Assembly: GCF_016703145.1 (NCBI RefSeq)
Contig: NZ_JADJCO010000003.1
Location: forward strand, 1,504,001-1,568,000
Length of the DNA: 64,000 nt
Direction of reading: 5' to 3'
Origin: Ottowia sp.
GTDB taxonomy: Bacteria > Pseudomonadota > Gammaproteobacteria > Burkholderiales > Burkholderiaceae_C
Under the pieces are notes generated by a model. The model saw nothing but the letters and a program-made list of their open reading frames with translations, was not told the DNA's origin and ran no database searches. Positions 8,929-18,328 of the stretch are shown here, piece by piece; positions within the stretch are counted from its first letter, which is position 1; the number at the start of each line of letters is the position of its first letter. A program made the translations under genes and the position numbers.

Positions 8929-9684
8929 TCAGGCGAACAGGGCGCGCACGCGGGCCAGGTCCTCGGGCGTGTCCACGCCGGGGCCGGGCGCGTGCGCGGC
9001 CACGTGCACGGCGATGCGGTGGCCGTGCCACAGCGCGCGCAGCTGCTCCAGCGCTTCGCACCGCTCCAGCGGCGCCGGCGTCAGCCGGGGGAAGGCGCGC
9101 AGGAAGCCGGCACGGTAGGCGTACAGGCCGATGTGGCGCAGCGGCGTCGGGTCGGCCGGCAGGGCGGTGATGCCGCCGGCGAAGCCGTCGCGCCACCAGG
9201 GCAGCGGCGCGCGCGAGAAGGCCAGCGCCAGGCCCTGGGCGTCGGTGATGACTTTCACCACGTTGGGGTTGGTGAATTCTTCTACGCTTTTGATAGCGTG
9301 CGCCGCAGTGCCCATACGGGCTGTGGGCTGATTTGGCAACAAATCGGCAACGGCGTCGATGAGGGCCGGGTCGATCAGCGGCTCGTCGCCCTGCACGTTG
9401 ACGACGATGGTGTCGTCGGGCAGGCCGAGCTGCTCGCAGGCCTCGGCCAGGCGGTCGCTGCCGCTGGGGTGGTCGGCGCGCGTGGCCAGCGCCCGCACGC
9501 CATGGGCGGCGCAGGCGGCCAGGATCTCGGGCGCGTCGGCGGCCACCACCACCCGCGCCGCGCCGGACAGCGCCGCGCGCTCGGCCACGCGCACCACCAT
9601 GGGCTTGCCGGCGATGTCCGCGAGCGGCTTGTTGGGCAGCCGGGTGGACGCGAGGCGGGCGGGGATGAGGACGGTGAAGCTCAT
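8929..9684 (-). CDS. kdsB: 3-deoxy-manno-octulosonate cytidylyltransferase (CMP-Kdo synthetase)
   Basis: This 251-residue enzyme activates Kdo as CMP-Kdo for lipopolysaccharide inner-core synthesis. The nucleotidyltransferase signature IPARLASTRLPNKPLADI opens the protein (about residues 6-23). VVNVQGDEPLID lies near residue 95, the FTNPNVVKV motif near 135, and FSRAPLPWWRDG follows. The ATG of MSFTVLIPARL is chosen because an upstream in-frame start at 9741 would add unrelated residues. The part coding for ARMGTAAHAIKS coincides with a copy of the dispersed repeat (9285-9345), yet the protein length is normal. Confidence 0.95.
   Translation of the reverse strand: MSFTVLIPARLASTRLPNKPLADIAGKPMVVRVAERAALSGAARVVVAADAPEILAACAAHGVRALATRADHPSGSDRLAEACEQLGLPDDTIVVNVQGDEPLIDPALIDAVADLLPNQPTARMGTAAHAIKSVEEFTNPNVVKVITDAQGLALAFSRAPLPWWRDGFAGGITALPADPTPLRHIGLYAYRAGFLRAFPRLTPAPLERCEALEQLRALWHGHRIAVHVAAHAPGPGVDTPEDLARVRALFA
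9285..9345. repeat. Dispersed repeat copy inside kdsB
   Basis: TTGATAGCGTGCGCC...GCCCATACGGGCT...GGCTGATTTGG closely follows the order and wording of the intergenic copy at 5661-5737, but here it lies within the kdsB reading frame and keeps it open. Confidence 0.5.
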
Positions 9685-9858
9685 CCTAGTGATCCATTGC
9701 GCTGCGCACCACCCGCGACTCATGAAACTCAACGAGCCCAATGGCCGCGGAGCAGGCCATGCCAGTGCACCCGTGGCCGGGGTTTCCCCGGCCGGCGGGT
9801 GCGCCCCCTCCCAGGGGGGAGGCGGAACATCGCGCAGCGAGTGGAGCCTGGGGGTAGC

Positions 9859-10065
9859 TCATACCAGTGGCGTGCGCGGGGGCAGCGCGGCCAGCTCCTC
9901 GTCGGACAGCGTGCGCGCCTCGCTTTCGAGCATGATGGGAATGCCGTCGCGCACCGGGTAGGCTAGGCGCGCCGAGCGCGAGATCAGCTCGTGCCTCTCG
10001 CGATCGTGGTCGAGCGGGCCCTTGGTGACGGGGCAGACCAGCAGTTCGAGGAGTTTCGGGTCCAT
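9859..10065 (-). CDS. Trm112 family protein (YcaR-like)
   Basis: A 68-residue protein, MDPKLLELLVCPVTKGPL..., of the Trm112/YcaR family, a small zinc-ribbon-like fold. CPVTKGPL contains the single conserved cysteine region; the bacterial members usually lack a full four-cysteine set, as here. It sits between lpxK and kdsB on the same strand, the usual place in proteobacteria. Its biochemical role in bacteria is not established; in eukaryotes and archaea Trm112 activates methyltransferases. Confidence 0.88.
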   Translation of the reverse strand: MDPKLLELLVCPVTKGPLDHDRERHELISRSARLAYPVRDGIPIMLESEARTLSDEELAALPPRTPLV

Positions 10066-10097
10066 GTTCTCAGTGCGCGGAAGAGGTGGACGCGAGT

Positions 10098-11132
10098 TTA
10101 TCGCCCGCCCCCCGCGGGGCGCCGGCGCGCCAGCCGCTCGTCCAGCGCGGCGAGGAAGGCGGCCGGCACGTGCAGCGCCAGCGGCACGGCCAGGGCGTCG
10201 GGGCGGTGGTGCCACAGCTTCAGCGCATCTTTTTCGGTGCAAATCAGGCTCTGGCCCGCATGGGTAATGTGCGAATAGCTATTGAAATCGTAGTGATCCG
10301 GCAGCGCCGTGGCGCTGTCCAGCGTCAGCCCCGCGTCGCGCAGCATGGCGAAGAAGGCCTCGGGCCGGGCGATGCCGGCCACGGCGGCCAGCGACGCGCC
10401 GCGCAGGCCGGCCAGCGGCACGCGGGTGCCGTCGGCGCGCACGGCCTCGGGCGCCAGCGTGCGGGTGGCGCGGTGCGCGGGCACGCCGGGGGGCAGGGCG
10501 ATGGCGCCGGCGTCGCCGTCGGTCAGCAGCACCAGGTCGACCGGGCGCGGCCAGGGCTCGCGCAAGGGGCCGGCGGGCAGCGGCCAGCCGTTGCCGGTGC
10601 CGCGCGCGTCGAACACGGCGACTTCGACGTCGCGCGCCAGCGCCAGGTGCTGCAGGCCGTCGTCGCAGACCAGCACGTCCACGCCGGGGTGGGCGGCCAG
10701 CAGGGCGCGCCCGGCCTCGGCGCGGCGGGCGGCCACCCACACGGGCACGCCGGCGCGGCGGCGCAGCAGCAGGGGTTCGTCGCCCACGTCGCGCGGGTCG
10801 GCGCCCGGCTGCACCTCGCGCACGTCGCGCGTGACGCGGCCGTGGCCGCGCGAGACGATGCCAGGGCGCCAGCCCCGCGCGCGCAGATGCTCCACGATGG
10901 CCAGGGTGGTGGGCGTCTTGCCGGCACCGCCTGCGATGACGTTGCCGACCACGACCACCGGCACGGGCAGGCGGCTGCTGGTCAGCACGCCGGCGCGGTA
11001 CAGGCCGCGCCGCAGCGTCGTCAGCGCGCGGTGGAGCTGCGCCAGCGGCCACAGTGCCCAGGCCAGCGGCCCGCGCCGGGCCCAGGCGGCGCGCAGCGCG
11101 CGTTCCAGGCCGGCACGGGCGCGCGGCGGCAT
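10098..11132 (-). CDS. lpxK: Tetraacyldisaccharide 4'-kinase
   Basis: LpxK phosphorylates the 4' position of tetraacyldisaccharide-1-phosphate to give lipid IVA, at the cytoplasmic face of the inner membrane. The 344-residue protein has an N-terminal hydrophobic helix and the P-loop VGNVIAGGAGKTPTT (about residues 62-76). SRGHGR, the DVGDEPLLLRR segment and the CDDGLQHLALARD motif all match the family. It ends in ICTEKDALKLW. The neighbours kdsB and adk downstream and exbD upstream are the usual set. A short stretch around 10260-10300 (AATAGCTATTGAAA) resembles the dispersed repeat. Confidence 0.95.
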   Translation of the reverse strand: MPPRARAGLERALRAAWARRGPLAWALWPLAQLHRALTTLRRGLYRAGVLTSSRLPVPVVVVGNVIAGGAGKTPTTLAIVEHLRARGWRPGIVSRGHGRVTRDVREVQPGADPRDVGDEPLLLRRRAGVPVWVAARRAEAGRALLAAHPGVDVLVCDDGLQHLALARDVEVAVFDARGTGNGWPLPAGPLREPWPRPVDLVLLTDGDAGAIALPPGVPAHRATRTLAPEAVRADGTRVPLAGLRGASLAAVAGIARPEAFFAMLRDAGLTLDSATALPDHYDFNSYSHITHAGQSLICTEKDALKLWHHRPDALAVPLALHVPAAFLAALDERLARRRPAGGGR

Positions 11133-11148
11133 GGCGCTGGGCCCTCGG

Positions 11149-11565
11149 TCAGCGCCGCGCGCCCGACTGCGCGGCGAAGGTGATGCGCTGCAGCCCGATG
11201 CGACGCGCCGCCTCCAGGGCGGTGATCACGGCCTGGTGGGGCGCGGAGGCGTCGGCGCTGATGATGAGCACGCTGTCCGGCGCCGCCTCGGCCGCGCGCA
11301 GGGCGCTGGCCAGTGCGTCCACCCCGCGCCCTTCGAGGGGCTGTTGGCCGACGGCGTAGCGGCCGTCGGCGGCGACGGCGACGATGATCTCCCTGGGCCG
11401 GTCGCGCTGCGCGTCGGCGTCGGCCACGGGCAGGGTCAGCTGCAGCTCGGTGAACTTGCTGTAGGTGGTGGTCAGCATCAGGAAGATCAGGATCACCAGC
11501 AGCACGTCGATGAACGGGATCAGGTTGATCTCCGGCTCCTCGGGCGGGTGCGGGCGGAACTTCAC
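11149..11565 (-). CDS. exbD: ExbD/TolR family biopolymer transport protein
   Basis: A 138-residue protein with one N-terminal membrane helix, INLIPFIDVLLVILIFLMLT, which carries the conserved Asp used for proton coupling, followed by a periplasmic domain. It would form the proton channel with ExbB and power TonB-dependent uptake or a Tol-like system. The start is a GTG (KFRPHPPEEPE follows) that overlaps the exbB stop by four bases, so translation is coupled. No tonB is in the window. Confidence 0.9.
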   Translation of the reverse strand: MKFRPHPPEEPEINLIPFIDVLLVILIFLMLTTTYSKFTELQLTLPVADADAQRDRPREIIVAVAADGRYAVGQQPLEGRGVDALASALRAAEAAPDSVLIISADASAPHQAVITALEAARRIGLQRITFAAQSGARR

Positions 11566-12215
11566 CGCGCCGCCTCCCTGGCGGCGCCGGGGCACAGCGG
11601 CTCCAGGTGGCGGGCGAAGCGCTCGGCCGCCAGCTCCAGCTCCAGCACGTAGCCGTCCACCCGGGCACGGAAATAGCGCCAGAAGATCAGCGCCGGGATG
11701 GCCACGATCAGCCCGAACGCCGTGTTGTACAGCGCCACCGAGATGCCGTGCGCCAGTTGCGCCGGGTTGCCGCCCGACAGCGAGCCGGCCGGCGCCTGCG
11801 AACCGAAGATCTCGATCATGCCGATCACCGTGCCCAGCAGGCCCAGCAGCGGCGCGGCCGAGGCGATGGTCGCCAGCGCCGGCAGGTAGCGCTCCAGCTG
11901 GTGCGCCACCTGACGGCCGGCCGCCTCCATGGCGGCGCGCATCTCGTCGGGGCTGCACCGCGGGTTGTGGTTGATGGCGCGCCAGCCGGCGGCCAGCACC
12001 TGGCCCAGGGCGCTGTGCTGCGCCAACTGGTTGACCGTGTGCGGCGCAGGCGGCGCGGTGCGCGACACGCCGATGGCCTCGTCCACCAGGCCGGGCGTCA
12101 GCACGCGGGCGGACTTGAGCTTGATGAAGCGCTCGGCGACGAAGGCCAGCGCCAGGATGGAGCACAGGATGAGAGGCCAGATCGGCCAGCCAGCGGCTTG
12201 TATGATCGAAAGCAA
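11562..12215 (-). CDS. exbB: ExbB/MotA/TolQ family proton channel protein
   Basis: A 217-residue inner-membrane protein with three predicted membrane helices: one at the N-terminus (WPIWPLILCSILALAFVAE) and two around APLLGLLGTVIGMIEIF and GLIVAIPALIFWRYF. These match ExbB. The likely start is a TTG (LSIIQAAGW follows) preceded by GTGGAGAA; no ATG is available without adding an unconvincing N-terminal extension. The gene is first in the exbB-exbD-lpxK group and diverges from xseA. Confidence 0.88.
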   Translation of the reverse strand: MLSIIQAAGWPIWPLILCSILALAFVAERFIKLKSARVLTPGLVDEAIGVSRTAPPAPHTVNQLAQHSALGQVLAAGWRAINHNPRCSPDEMRAAMEAAGRQVAHQLERYLPALATIASAAPLLGLLGTVIGMIEIFGSQAPAGSLSGGNPAQLAHGISVALYNTAFGLIVAIPALIFWRYFRARVDGYVLELELAAERFARHLEPLCPGAAREAAR

Positions 12216-12592
12216 GGGGTGTTCTCCACGGCGCGTCCCCGGTTCTCGGCCCTTGTCGAGGCGGCGCTGGTTCTCGAGAAGTGAGTGCGCGCGATTATCG
12301 CCCAGCACGCCCGCCGCGCCCGGGCCTCCTGCGCCCCTCTGCCCCACCCGCCGTTGTGCACAGTTTCTGTGGATAACTTTGTGAAGAAACCGGCGTACAA
12401 ATGACGTCCAGCCAGATTTCATGCGGCCCGCGACGGGTTGATGAACAAATGGACACAAGAAAAGGCATGTATATCAATGACTTGCACGTGCTTATCAGGC
12501 TTTTTCAAGGTGATTTGCCCAGTGCGTCGCCTGGGCGACACGTTGTGGAGTAGTGGCCGCCCACATCGCCCCCAAACTCCCCGCCAACCCGC
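12216..12592. other. Divergent intergenic region between exbB and xseA
   Basis: 377 bp with no convincing gene. It should hold the promoters of both divergent units. TTGTGCACAGTTTCTGTGGATAAC-like text near 12354-12378 is DnaA-box-like (TGTGGATAA occurs once), but a single element is not evidence of an origin. Nothing else is recognised. Confidence 0.5.
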
Positions 12593-14002
12593 ATGAACAC
12601 TGGCTTTGCGGATCGAAACCCAGCAACGGCGCCGCGCGTGTGGCAAGTTGGCGCGCTGACGCGCGCCGTGGCGCACGCGCTGGAGGCGCGCTTCAACCCG
12701 GTGGCCGTGCGCGGCGAGGTGTCGGGCTTCACGCGCGCGGCCAGCGGGCACTGCTACTTTTCACTTAAGGACGAGGCGGGCCAGTTGCGCTGCGCCATGT
12801 TCCGCCGCGCCGCCGGCCTGCTGGACTTTGCCCCGCGCGAGGGCGACCAGGTGGAGGTGCGCGGGCGCCTGGCGGTGTACGAGGCGCGGGGCGACCTGCA
12901 ACTGGTGGTCGAGTCCATGGCGCGGGCCGGGCAGGGCGCGCTGTTCGAGCAGTTCCTGCGCCTCAAGGCTCAATTGGAGGCCGAGGGCATGTTCGACGCC
13001 GCCCGCAAGCGCCCGCTGCCCGCGCTGCCGCGCGGCATCGGCATCGTCACCTCGCCCGGCGCGGCGGCGCTGCACGACGTGCTGACGGCCCTGGCGCGGC
13101 GCGTGCCGCACATCCCGGTGCGGCTGGCGCTGGCGGCGGTACAGGGCGCCAGCGCGCCCGGGGAGTTGTGCGATGCGCTATCAAAATTGTATTTTCTAGC
13201 GAAGGATGGACGCGGGCTGGAGGCCGATTCGACTGAAAAATCCGACGCGCCGCCGATCGACGTGATCCTGCTGGTGCGCGGCGGCGGCTCGATCGAGGAC
13301 CTGTGGGCCTTCAACGATGAGCGGCTGGCCCGCGCCATCGCCGCCAGCCCCGTGCCGGTGATCGCCGGCGTGGGGCACGAAACCGACTTCACCATCGCCG
13401 ATTTCGTCGCCGACCTGCGCGCGCCCACGCCCACGGCCGCCGCCGAGCTGGCCAGCCCGCCGCGCGCGCAATGGCTGGCCGCGCTGGACGCTGCCCAGGA
13501 TCGCCTGCGCCGCGCCGCCGGCCGCCGGCTGGACGCCGAGGCCCAGCGCCTGGACTGGCTGGCCGGCCGCCTGGGCCGGCCCTCGGCCGCCGTTGCCGCC
13601 GAGCGGTTGCGCCTGGCCCGCCGCGCCCAGCGCCTGCACCACGCCAGCGTGTGGCGGCTGCAGCAGGAGCGCACCCGGCTCGACCGCCTGGCCGAGCGCC
13701 TGACGCGCGGCCTGCCGCCCCCCGTCGCCGCCGCGCGCGCCGGGCTGGAGCGCCTGGCCGAACGCCTGCCCGCCGCCCTGCGCGGCCGCCTGGACGCCGC
13801 GCACCAGCGGCTGGAGCGCGCCGAATGGCGCCTGGCGGCGCTCGACCCGCGCCAGGTGCTGGAGCGCGGCTACGCCTGGCTGGAGGACGAGCAGGGACGG
13901 CCCGTCACGCGTGCCGCCGACACGCGGCCCGGCCAGGCGCTGGCCGCCACCCTGGCCGACGGCAGGGTCGATCTCGCCGTCATCGGCCGGCGCACGCGCT
14001 GA
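12593..14002 (+). CDS. xseA: Exodeoxyribonuclease VII large subunit
   Basis: The large subunit of ExoVII degrades single-stranded DNA in both directions with XseB. The 469-residue protein has an N-terminal OB-fold (RGEVSGFTRAASGHCYFSLK) and the catalytic core motifs GIGIVTSPGAAALHD, VRGGGSIEDLWAFNDE, GVGHETDFTIADFVAD and APTPTAAAE, followed by a long coiled-coil and a C-terminal YAWLEDEQG segment. Between residues 195 and 220 (ALSKLYFLAKDGRGLEADS) there is an insertion relative to the usual family spacing that corresponds to a dispersed repeat copy (13168-13250). All catalytic motifs are intact. Confidence 0.95.
   Translation: MNTGFADRNPATAPRVWQVGALTRAVAHALEARFNPVAVRGEVSGFTRAASGHCYFSLKDEAGQLRCAMFRRAAGLLDFAPREGDQVEVRGRLAVYEARGDLQLVVESMARAGQGALFEQFLRLKAQLEAEGMFDAARKRPLPALPRGIGIVTSPGAAALHDVLTALARRVPHIPVRLALAAVQGASAPGELCDALSKLYFLAKDGRGLEADSTEKSDAPPIDVILLVRGGGSIEDLWAFNDERLARAIAASPVPVIAGVGHETDFTIADFVADLRAPTPTAAAELASPPRAQWLAALDAAQDRLRRAAGRRLDAEAQRLDWLAGRLGRPSAAVAAERLRLARRAQRLHHASVWRLQQERTRLDRLAERLTRGLPPPVAAARAGLERLAERLPAALRGRLDAAHQRLERAEWRLAALDPRQVLERGYAWLEDEQGRPVTRAADTRPGQALAATLADGRVDLAVIGRRTR
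13168..13250. repeat. Dispersed repeat copy inside xseA
   Basis: GCGCTATCAAAATTGTATTTTCTAGCG...GGACGCGGGCTGGAGGCC...GACTGAAAAATCC has the same modular order as the intergenic copies. It maintains the xseA frame and appears to add codons just before the PIDVILLVRGGGS motif. Confidence 0.55.
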
Positions 14003-14086
14003 CTTCCTACAATGCGCGGGCGCCGGGCGGGTCTATCATGGCCCGCTCCCCCCAAAATCCATCCCACGACGACCAAGGAAAACAGC

Positions 14087-14668
14087 ATGGAACGCACCCT
14101 GCCCCCCCTGCCTTACCCCATCGACGCCCTGGCACCCGCCTACAGCCAGGAGACGCTGGAATACCACCACGGCAAGCACCACAAAGCCTACGTGGACAAG
14201 CTCAACGAGTTGCAGAAAGGCACCGAGTTCGAGAACATGGAACTCGAGGACGTCATCAAGAAGGCCCAGGGCGGCATCTACAACCAGGCCGCGCAGATCT
14301 GGAACCACACCTTCTTCTGGAACTGCATGAAGCCGAGCGGCGGCGGCGAGCCGGCCGGCGCGCTGGCCGACGCGATCAACAAGAAGTGGGGCTCCTACGC
14401 CGACTTCAAGAAAGCCTTCGTCACCAGCGCCGTGGGCAACTTCGGCAGCGGCTGGACCTGGCTGGTCAAGAAGGCCGACGGCTCGGTCGACATCGTCAAC
14501 ATGGGCGCCGCCGGCACCCCGCTGACCACCGGCGACACCCCCGTGCTGACGGTGGACGTGTGGGAACACGCCTACTACATCGACTATCGCAACCTGCGCC
14601 AGAAGTTCGTCGAAACCTTCTTCGACAAGCTGGCCAACTGGGACTTCGCGGCCAAGAACTTCGGCTGA
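14087..14668 (+). CDS. sodB: Superoxide dismutase, Fe/Mn family (FeSOD-type)
   Basis: This 193-residue enzyme converts superoxide to oxygen and hydrogen peroxide. Metal ligands are visible in order: His in YHHGKHHKAYVD, His in WNHTFFW, and Asp and His in DVWEHAYYIDYRN. The ending NWDFAAKNFG is typical. NHTFFWNCMKPSGGGEPAG and AVGNFGSGWTWL favour the iron form. An AAGGAAA element precedes the ATG of MERTLPPLPYP. A strong terminator follows the gene at 14692. Confidence 0.95.
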   Translation: MERTLPPLPYPIDALAPAYSQETLEYHHGKHHKAYVDKLNELQKGTEFENMELEDVIKKAQGGIYNQAAQIWNHTFFWNCMKPSGGGEPAGALADAINKKWGSYADFKKAFVTSAVGNFGSGWTWLVKKADGSVDIVNMGAAGTPLTTGDTPVLTVDVWEHAYYIDYRNLRQKFVETFFDKLANWDFAAKNFG

Positions 14669-14691
14669 TCCGCGCCCCGCTCGGAACCCCA

Positions 14692-14711
14692 CCGCCTTCG
14701 GGCGGTTTTTT
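14692..14711 (+). terminator. Rho-independent terminator of sodB
   Basis: A CCGCC-TTCG-GGCGG hairpin is followed by six T residues, 24 bp after the sodB stop codon. Confidence 0.92.
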
Positions 14712-14785
14712 CATGCCTTTTCGGACGCCAGCCAGTGCCAATGAAGCGCAGGTTGCTATAAAAAACAGAGTATCCGAGGTCGCCG

Positions 14786-15256
14786 TCAGCGGCGCTTGAA
14801 CACCTCGCCGCCCAGCCGATGGCCGGCGCGCAGGTGCTTGGCGGCGAACCAGCCCTGGTTCATCTCCAGTACGTAGCGCACCGGCCTGGCCGAGCAGTGG
14901 CTGCGCTCGTCCAGCGGCTTCATGTCGACCAGGTTGGCGATGGTGCCGTCGTCGTCGACGAAGGCGGCGGTCAGTGGGATCAGCGTGTTCTTCATCCAGA
15001 AGCACTGCACCGCCGGCTGCTCGAACACGAACAGCATGCCCTCGTGCTGCGGCATCGCCTGGCGGTGCATCAGGCCGGTCTGGCGCTGCTGCGCCGTGGC
15101 GGCGACCTGGGCGTCGATGCGGTGCATGCCGGCCGTGAGCGTGGTGCGCGGCAGGTCGAGCTGCGGCGCGCCGGTCGGCGGCTGCAGCGCCCGCGCGGGC
15201 GCGGACAGCAGCAAGGCGGCGGCCAGGGCGGGCAGAAGGCGGGTCAAGGTCTTCAT
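14786..15256 (-). CDS. DUF192 domain secreted protein
   Basis: A 156-residue protein with a signal peptide (MKTLTRLLPALAAALLLSAPARA, cleavage expected after ALA/ARA) and a DUF192 domain: the family motif GLMHRQAMPQHEGMLFVFEQP, then FWMKNTLIPL and the closing VLEMNQGWFAAKHL. Members are small periplasmic proteins of unknown function, often of about this size. It is transcribed divergently from icd and convergently with sodB. Confidence 0.9.
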   Translation of the reverse strand: MKTLTRLLPALAAALLLSAPARALQPPTGAPQLDLPRTTLTAGMHRIDAQVAATAQQRQTGLMHRQAMPQHEGMLFVFEQPAVQCFWMKNTLIPLTAAFVDDDGTIANLVDMKPLDERSHCSARPVRYVLEMNQGWFAAKHLRAGHRLGGEVFKRR

Positions 15257-15320
15257 GCGCGCATTGTCGCCGCTAGAATTTCCTTGGCTTTCGAACATGA
15301 TTTTTCCCAGGAGACGCAGC

Positions 15321-16574
<1,254 letters not shown>

Positions 16575-16796
16575 CCCCCGTCGCCCCGCGTCGCGCGGCG
16601 TCCCGCAAGGCCCCGGTTTCGTGACGGAGATCGGGGCCTTCGCCTTGGTGCGTCCCGAGCCCGGCACGGGCCGCGTCCATGACGCCGATCAAACCCGCGT
16701 CCGGCCCCGCGACCGAGAATGCCGCCGTACAGCCAGCCCCGGCCGCCATGGCGGCGGCCGATGCGGCCCACGCTGTGACGTGTCCAGGAGGTTGAC

Positions 16797-17344
16797 ATGC
16801 CCGTCCCCGCCGCCCCACGGCCCGGTCCGGCCGATCTGCAACGCTGGGTGGAAGCGGCCGTCCTCGCGCCCTCCAGCCACAACACCCAGCCCTGGCGCTT
16901 CCGGCTGCGCGGCGGCGGCATCGACCCGCGGGCCGATCGCACCCGGGCCTTGCCCGTCAACGACCCCGGCGACCGCGAACTCACGATCAGCTGGTGCGGC
17001 TCGTGGTGCGGCACGTCGACATGGACCGCGGCGCCGGCGCCAGGGACGGGCGACTGGCGGACGAATCGCCCGCGCTGGCGGTCCTGAGCACGGCCGGCGA
17101 CACCGTGGCCGACTGGCTGGCCGCGGGCCAGGCCCTGCAGCGGCTGCTGCTGGTGGCGGCCCAGTGGGGGCTGCAGGCGGCGTACCTGAACCAGCCGGTG
17201 CAGGCGGCCGCGCTGCGCCCGAGGCTGCAGCAGCTCACGGACGGGCCCGGCTGCGCGCAAATGCTGCTGTGCCTGGGCGCGCCGTTGGCGCCGGGGCCAG
17301 CCGCGCCGCGCCGGCCGCTGGCCGACGTGCTGGTGGCGGACTGA
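16797..17344 (+). pseudogene. Acg-type nitroreductase/FMN-binding protein remnant
   Basis: The N-terminal part in one frame (WVEAAVLAPSSHNTQPWRF, DRTRALPVNDPGDRELTISCG-like) matches the start of Acg-family nitroreductase-fold proteins. The C-terminal part (SPALAVLSTAGDTVADWLAAGQALQRLLLVAAQWGL...) is in another frame from about 16994. The two together are only about 180 residues, while family members are about 300 or more, so the middle is deleted and the frame is broken. It directly precedes the M23 peptidase gene. It is unlikely to make an active protein. Confidence 0.7.
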
Positions 17345-17349
17345 CGGGC

Positions 17350-18288
17350 ATGCCGCACGCGACGGTGCCCCCGTGGCTGGCCCTGGCGCTGCTGCAGGCG
17401 GCGCTGCCGATGCTGCTGCTGGGCTGGTTGCTGGCCATGCCCCCGGGCGGCCGGCTGAGCTGGCTCGCGCAGGCGGCGGGGACGGGCGCCCTGCTGCTGT
17501 GGCTGGGCGTGGCGGGCTTGTGGACCGTGCCGCCTTGGTGGGCGGTCGGGGTGTACGCCGCGCTGGGGCTGTGGGCCGGCGACGAGGCCCGGCGGGCCTG
17601 GTCCGGGCGGCGGCCGCCGCCGGGGGTGCTGCCGTCGCTGCAATGGCCGCTCGACGGTGGGACCTTCCTGGTGGTCAATGGCGGCAGCGACATCCGCCTC
17701 AACGCCCATCTGGAGACGCAGGACGCCAGCGTGCCGCGCTTCGCGCGCTGGCGCGGCAACGGGCACGCCGTGGACCTGGTGGCGCTGGACCGCTGGGGGC
17801 TGCGCGCCAGTGGGCTGCAGCCGGCCGACTTGGCCGCCTACCGCATCCAGGGCTGGCCCGTTCGCGCGCCGTGCGCGGGCCGCGTGCTGATCGCGCAGGA
17901 CGGCCTGCCGGACATGGTGCCGCCCCGGCACGACGTGCCCGACCGGCTGGCCGGCAACCACGTGCTGATGGCGTGCGGCGAGCTGCACGTGCTGCTGGCC
18001 CACTTCCGCCAAGGCAGCGTGCAGGTGCGCGCGGGGCAGCACGTGCGGGCCGGCGACGGGCTGGCGGAGGTCGGCAATTCCGGCGGCAGCGATGAACCGC
18101 ATCTGCACGTGCATGCGCAGCGGCCCGGCCCTCCCGGCATGCCGCTGGGCGGCGAGCCCGTGCCGGTTCGCTTCGAGGGCCGCTACCTGGTGCGCGGGCA
18201 GCGGATCAGCGTGCCCGCGCGCACCGGCCCTGCCGCGGAGGAGAGCACGCCATTAAAGGAAAAAGTGCCTGCATCCCGCACGGAATAA
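17350..18288 (+). CDS. M23 family metallopeptidase with N-terminal membrane segments
   Basis: A 312-residue protein. Two to three hydrophobic segments in the first 80 residues (WLALALLQAALPMLLLGWLL; GALLLWLGVAGLWTVPPWW) are followed by a peptidase M23/LytM-like domain at about residues 105-280. Zinc ligands are expected in GNGHAVDL(V) and in the HLHVH element of SDEPHLHVHAQ, with VGNSGGS before it and HFRQGSVQVRAGQHVRAGD matching the family glycine loop. It is predicted to sit in the inner membrane with the domain outside and to act on peptidoglycan peptides. The start ATG lies 6 bp after the nitroreductase remnant stop. Confidence 0.8.
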   Translation: MPHATVPPWLALALLQAALPMLLLGWLLAMPPGGRLSWLAQAAGTGALLLWLGVAGLWTVPPWWAVGVYAALGLWAGDEARRAWSGRRPPPGVLPSLQWPLDGGTFLVVNGGSDIRLNAHLETQDASVPRFARWRGNGHAVDLVALDRWGLRASGLQPADLAAYRIQGWPVRAPCAGRVLIAQDGLPDMVPPRHDVPDRLAGNHVLMACGELHVLLAHFRQGSVQVRAGQHVRAGDGLAEVGNSGGSDEPHLHVHAQRPGPPGMPLGGEPVPVRFEGRYLVRGQRISVPARTGPAAEESTPLKEKVPASRTE

Positions 18289-18320
18289 GCGCGATAAGCT
18301 ATATATTTAATAGTATCTGG
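18262..18320. repeat. Short dispersed intergenic repeat, copy near lolA
   Basis: AAAAAGTGCCTGCATCCCGCACGGAATAAGCGC followed by GATAAGCTATATATTTAATAGT is the inverted form of the repeat seen at 26-97. It overlaps the 3' end of the M23 gene and runs to the lolA stop region. Confidence 0.5.
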
Positions 18321-18328
18321 CCGCAGCA

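Noticed and set aside
12340..12400. A replication origin suggested by a TGTGGATAA-like DnaA box
   Set aside because: Only one good box is present, with no AT-rich unwinding region, no dnaA or gidA nearby.
16607..16640. A terminator after icd
   Set aside because: The AAGGCCCCG/CGGGGCCTT inverted repeat has a 16-base loop and is not followed by a T-run.
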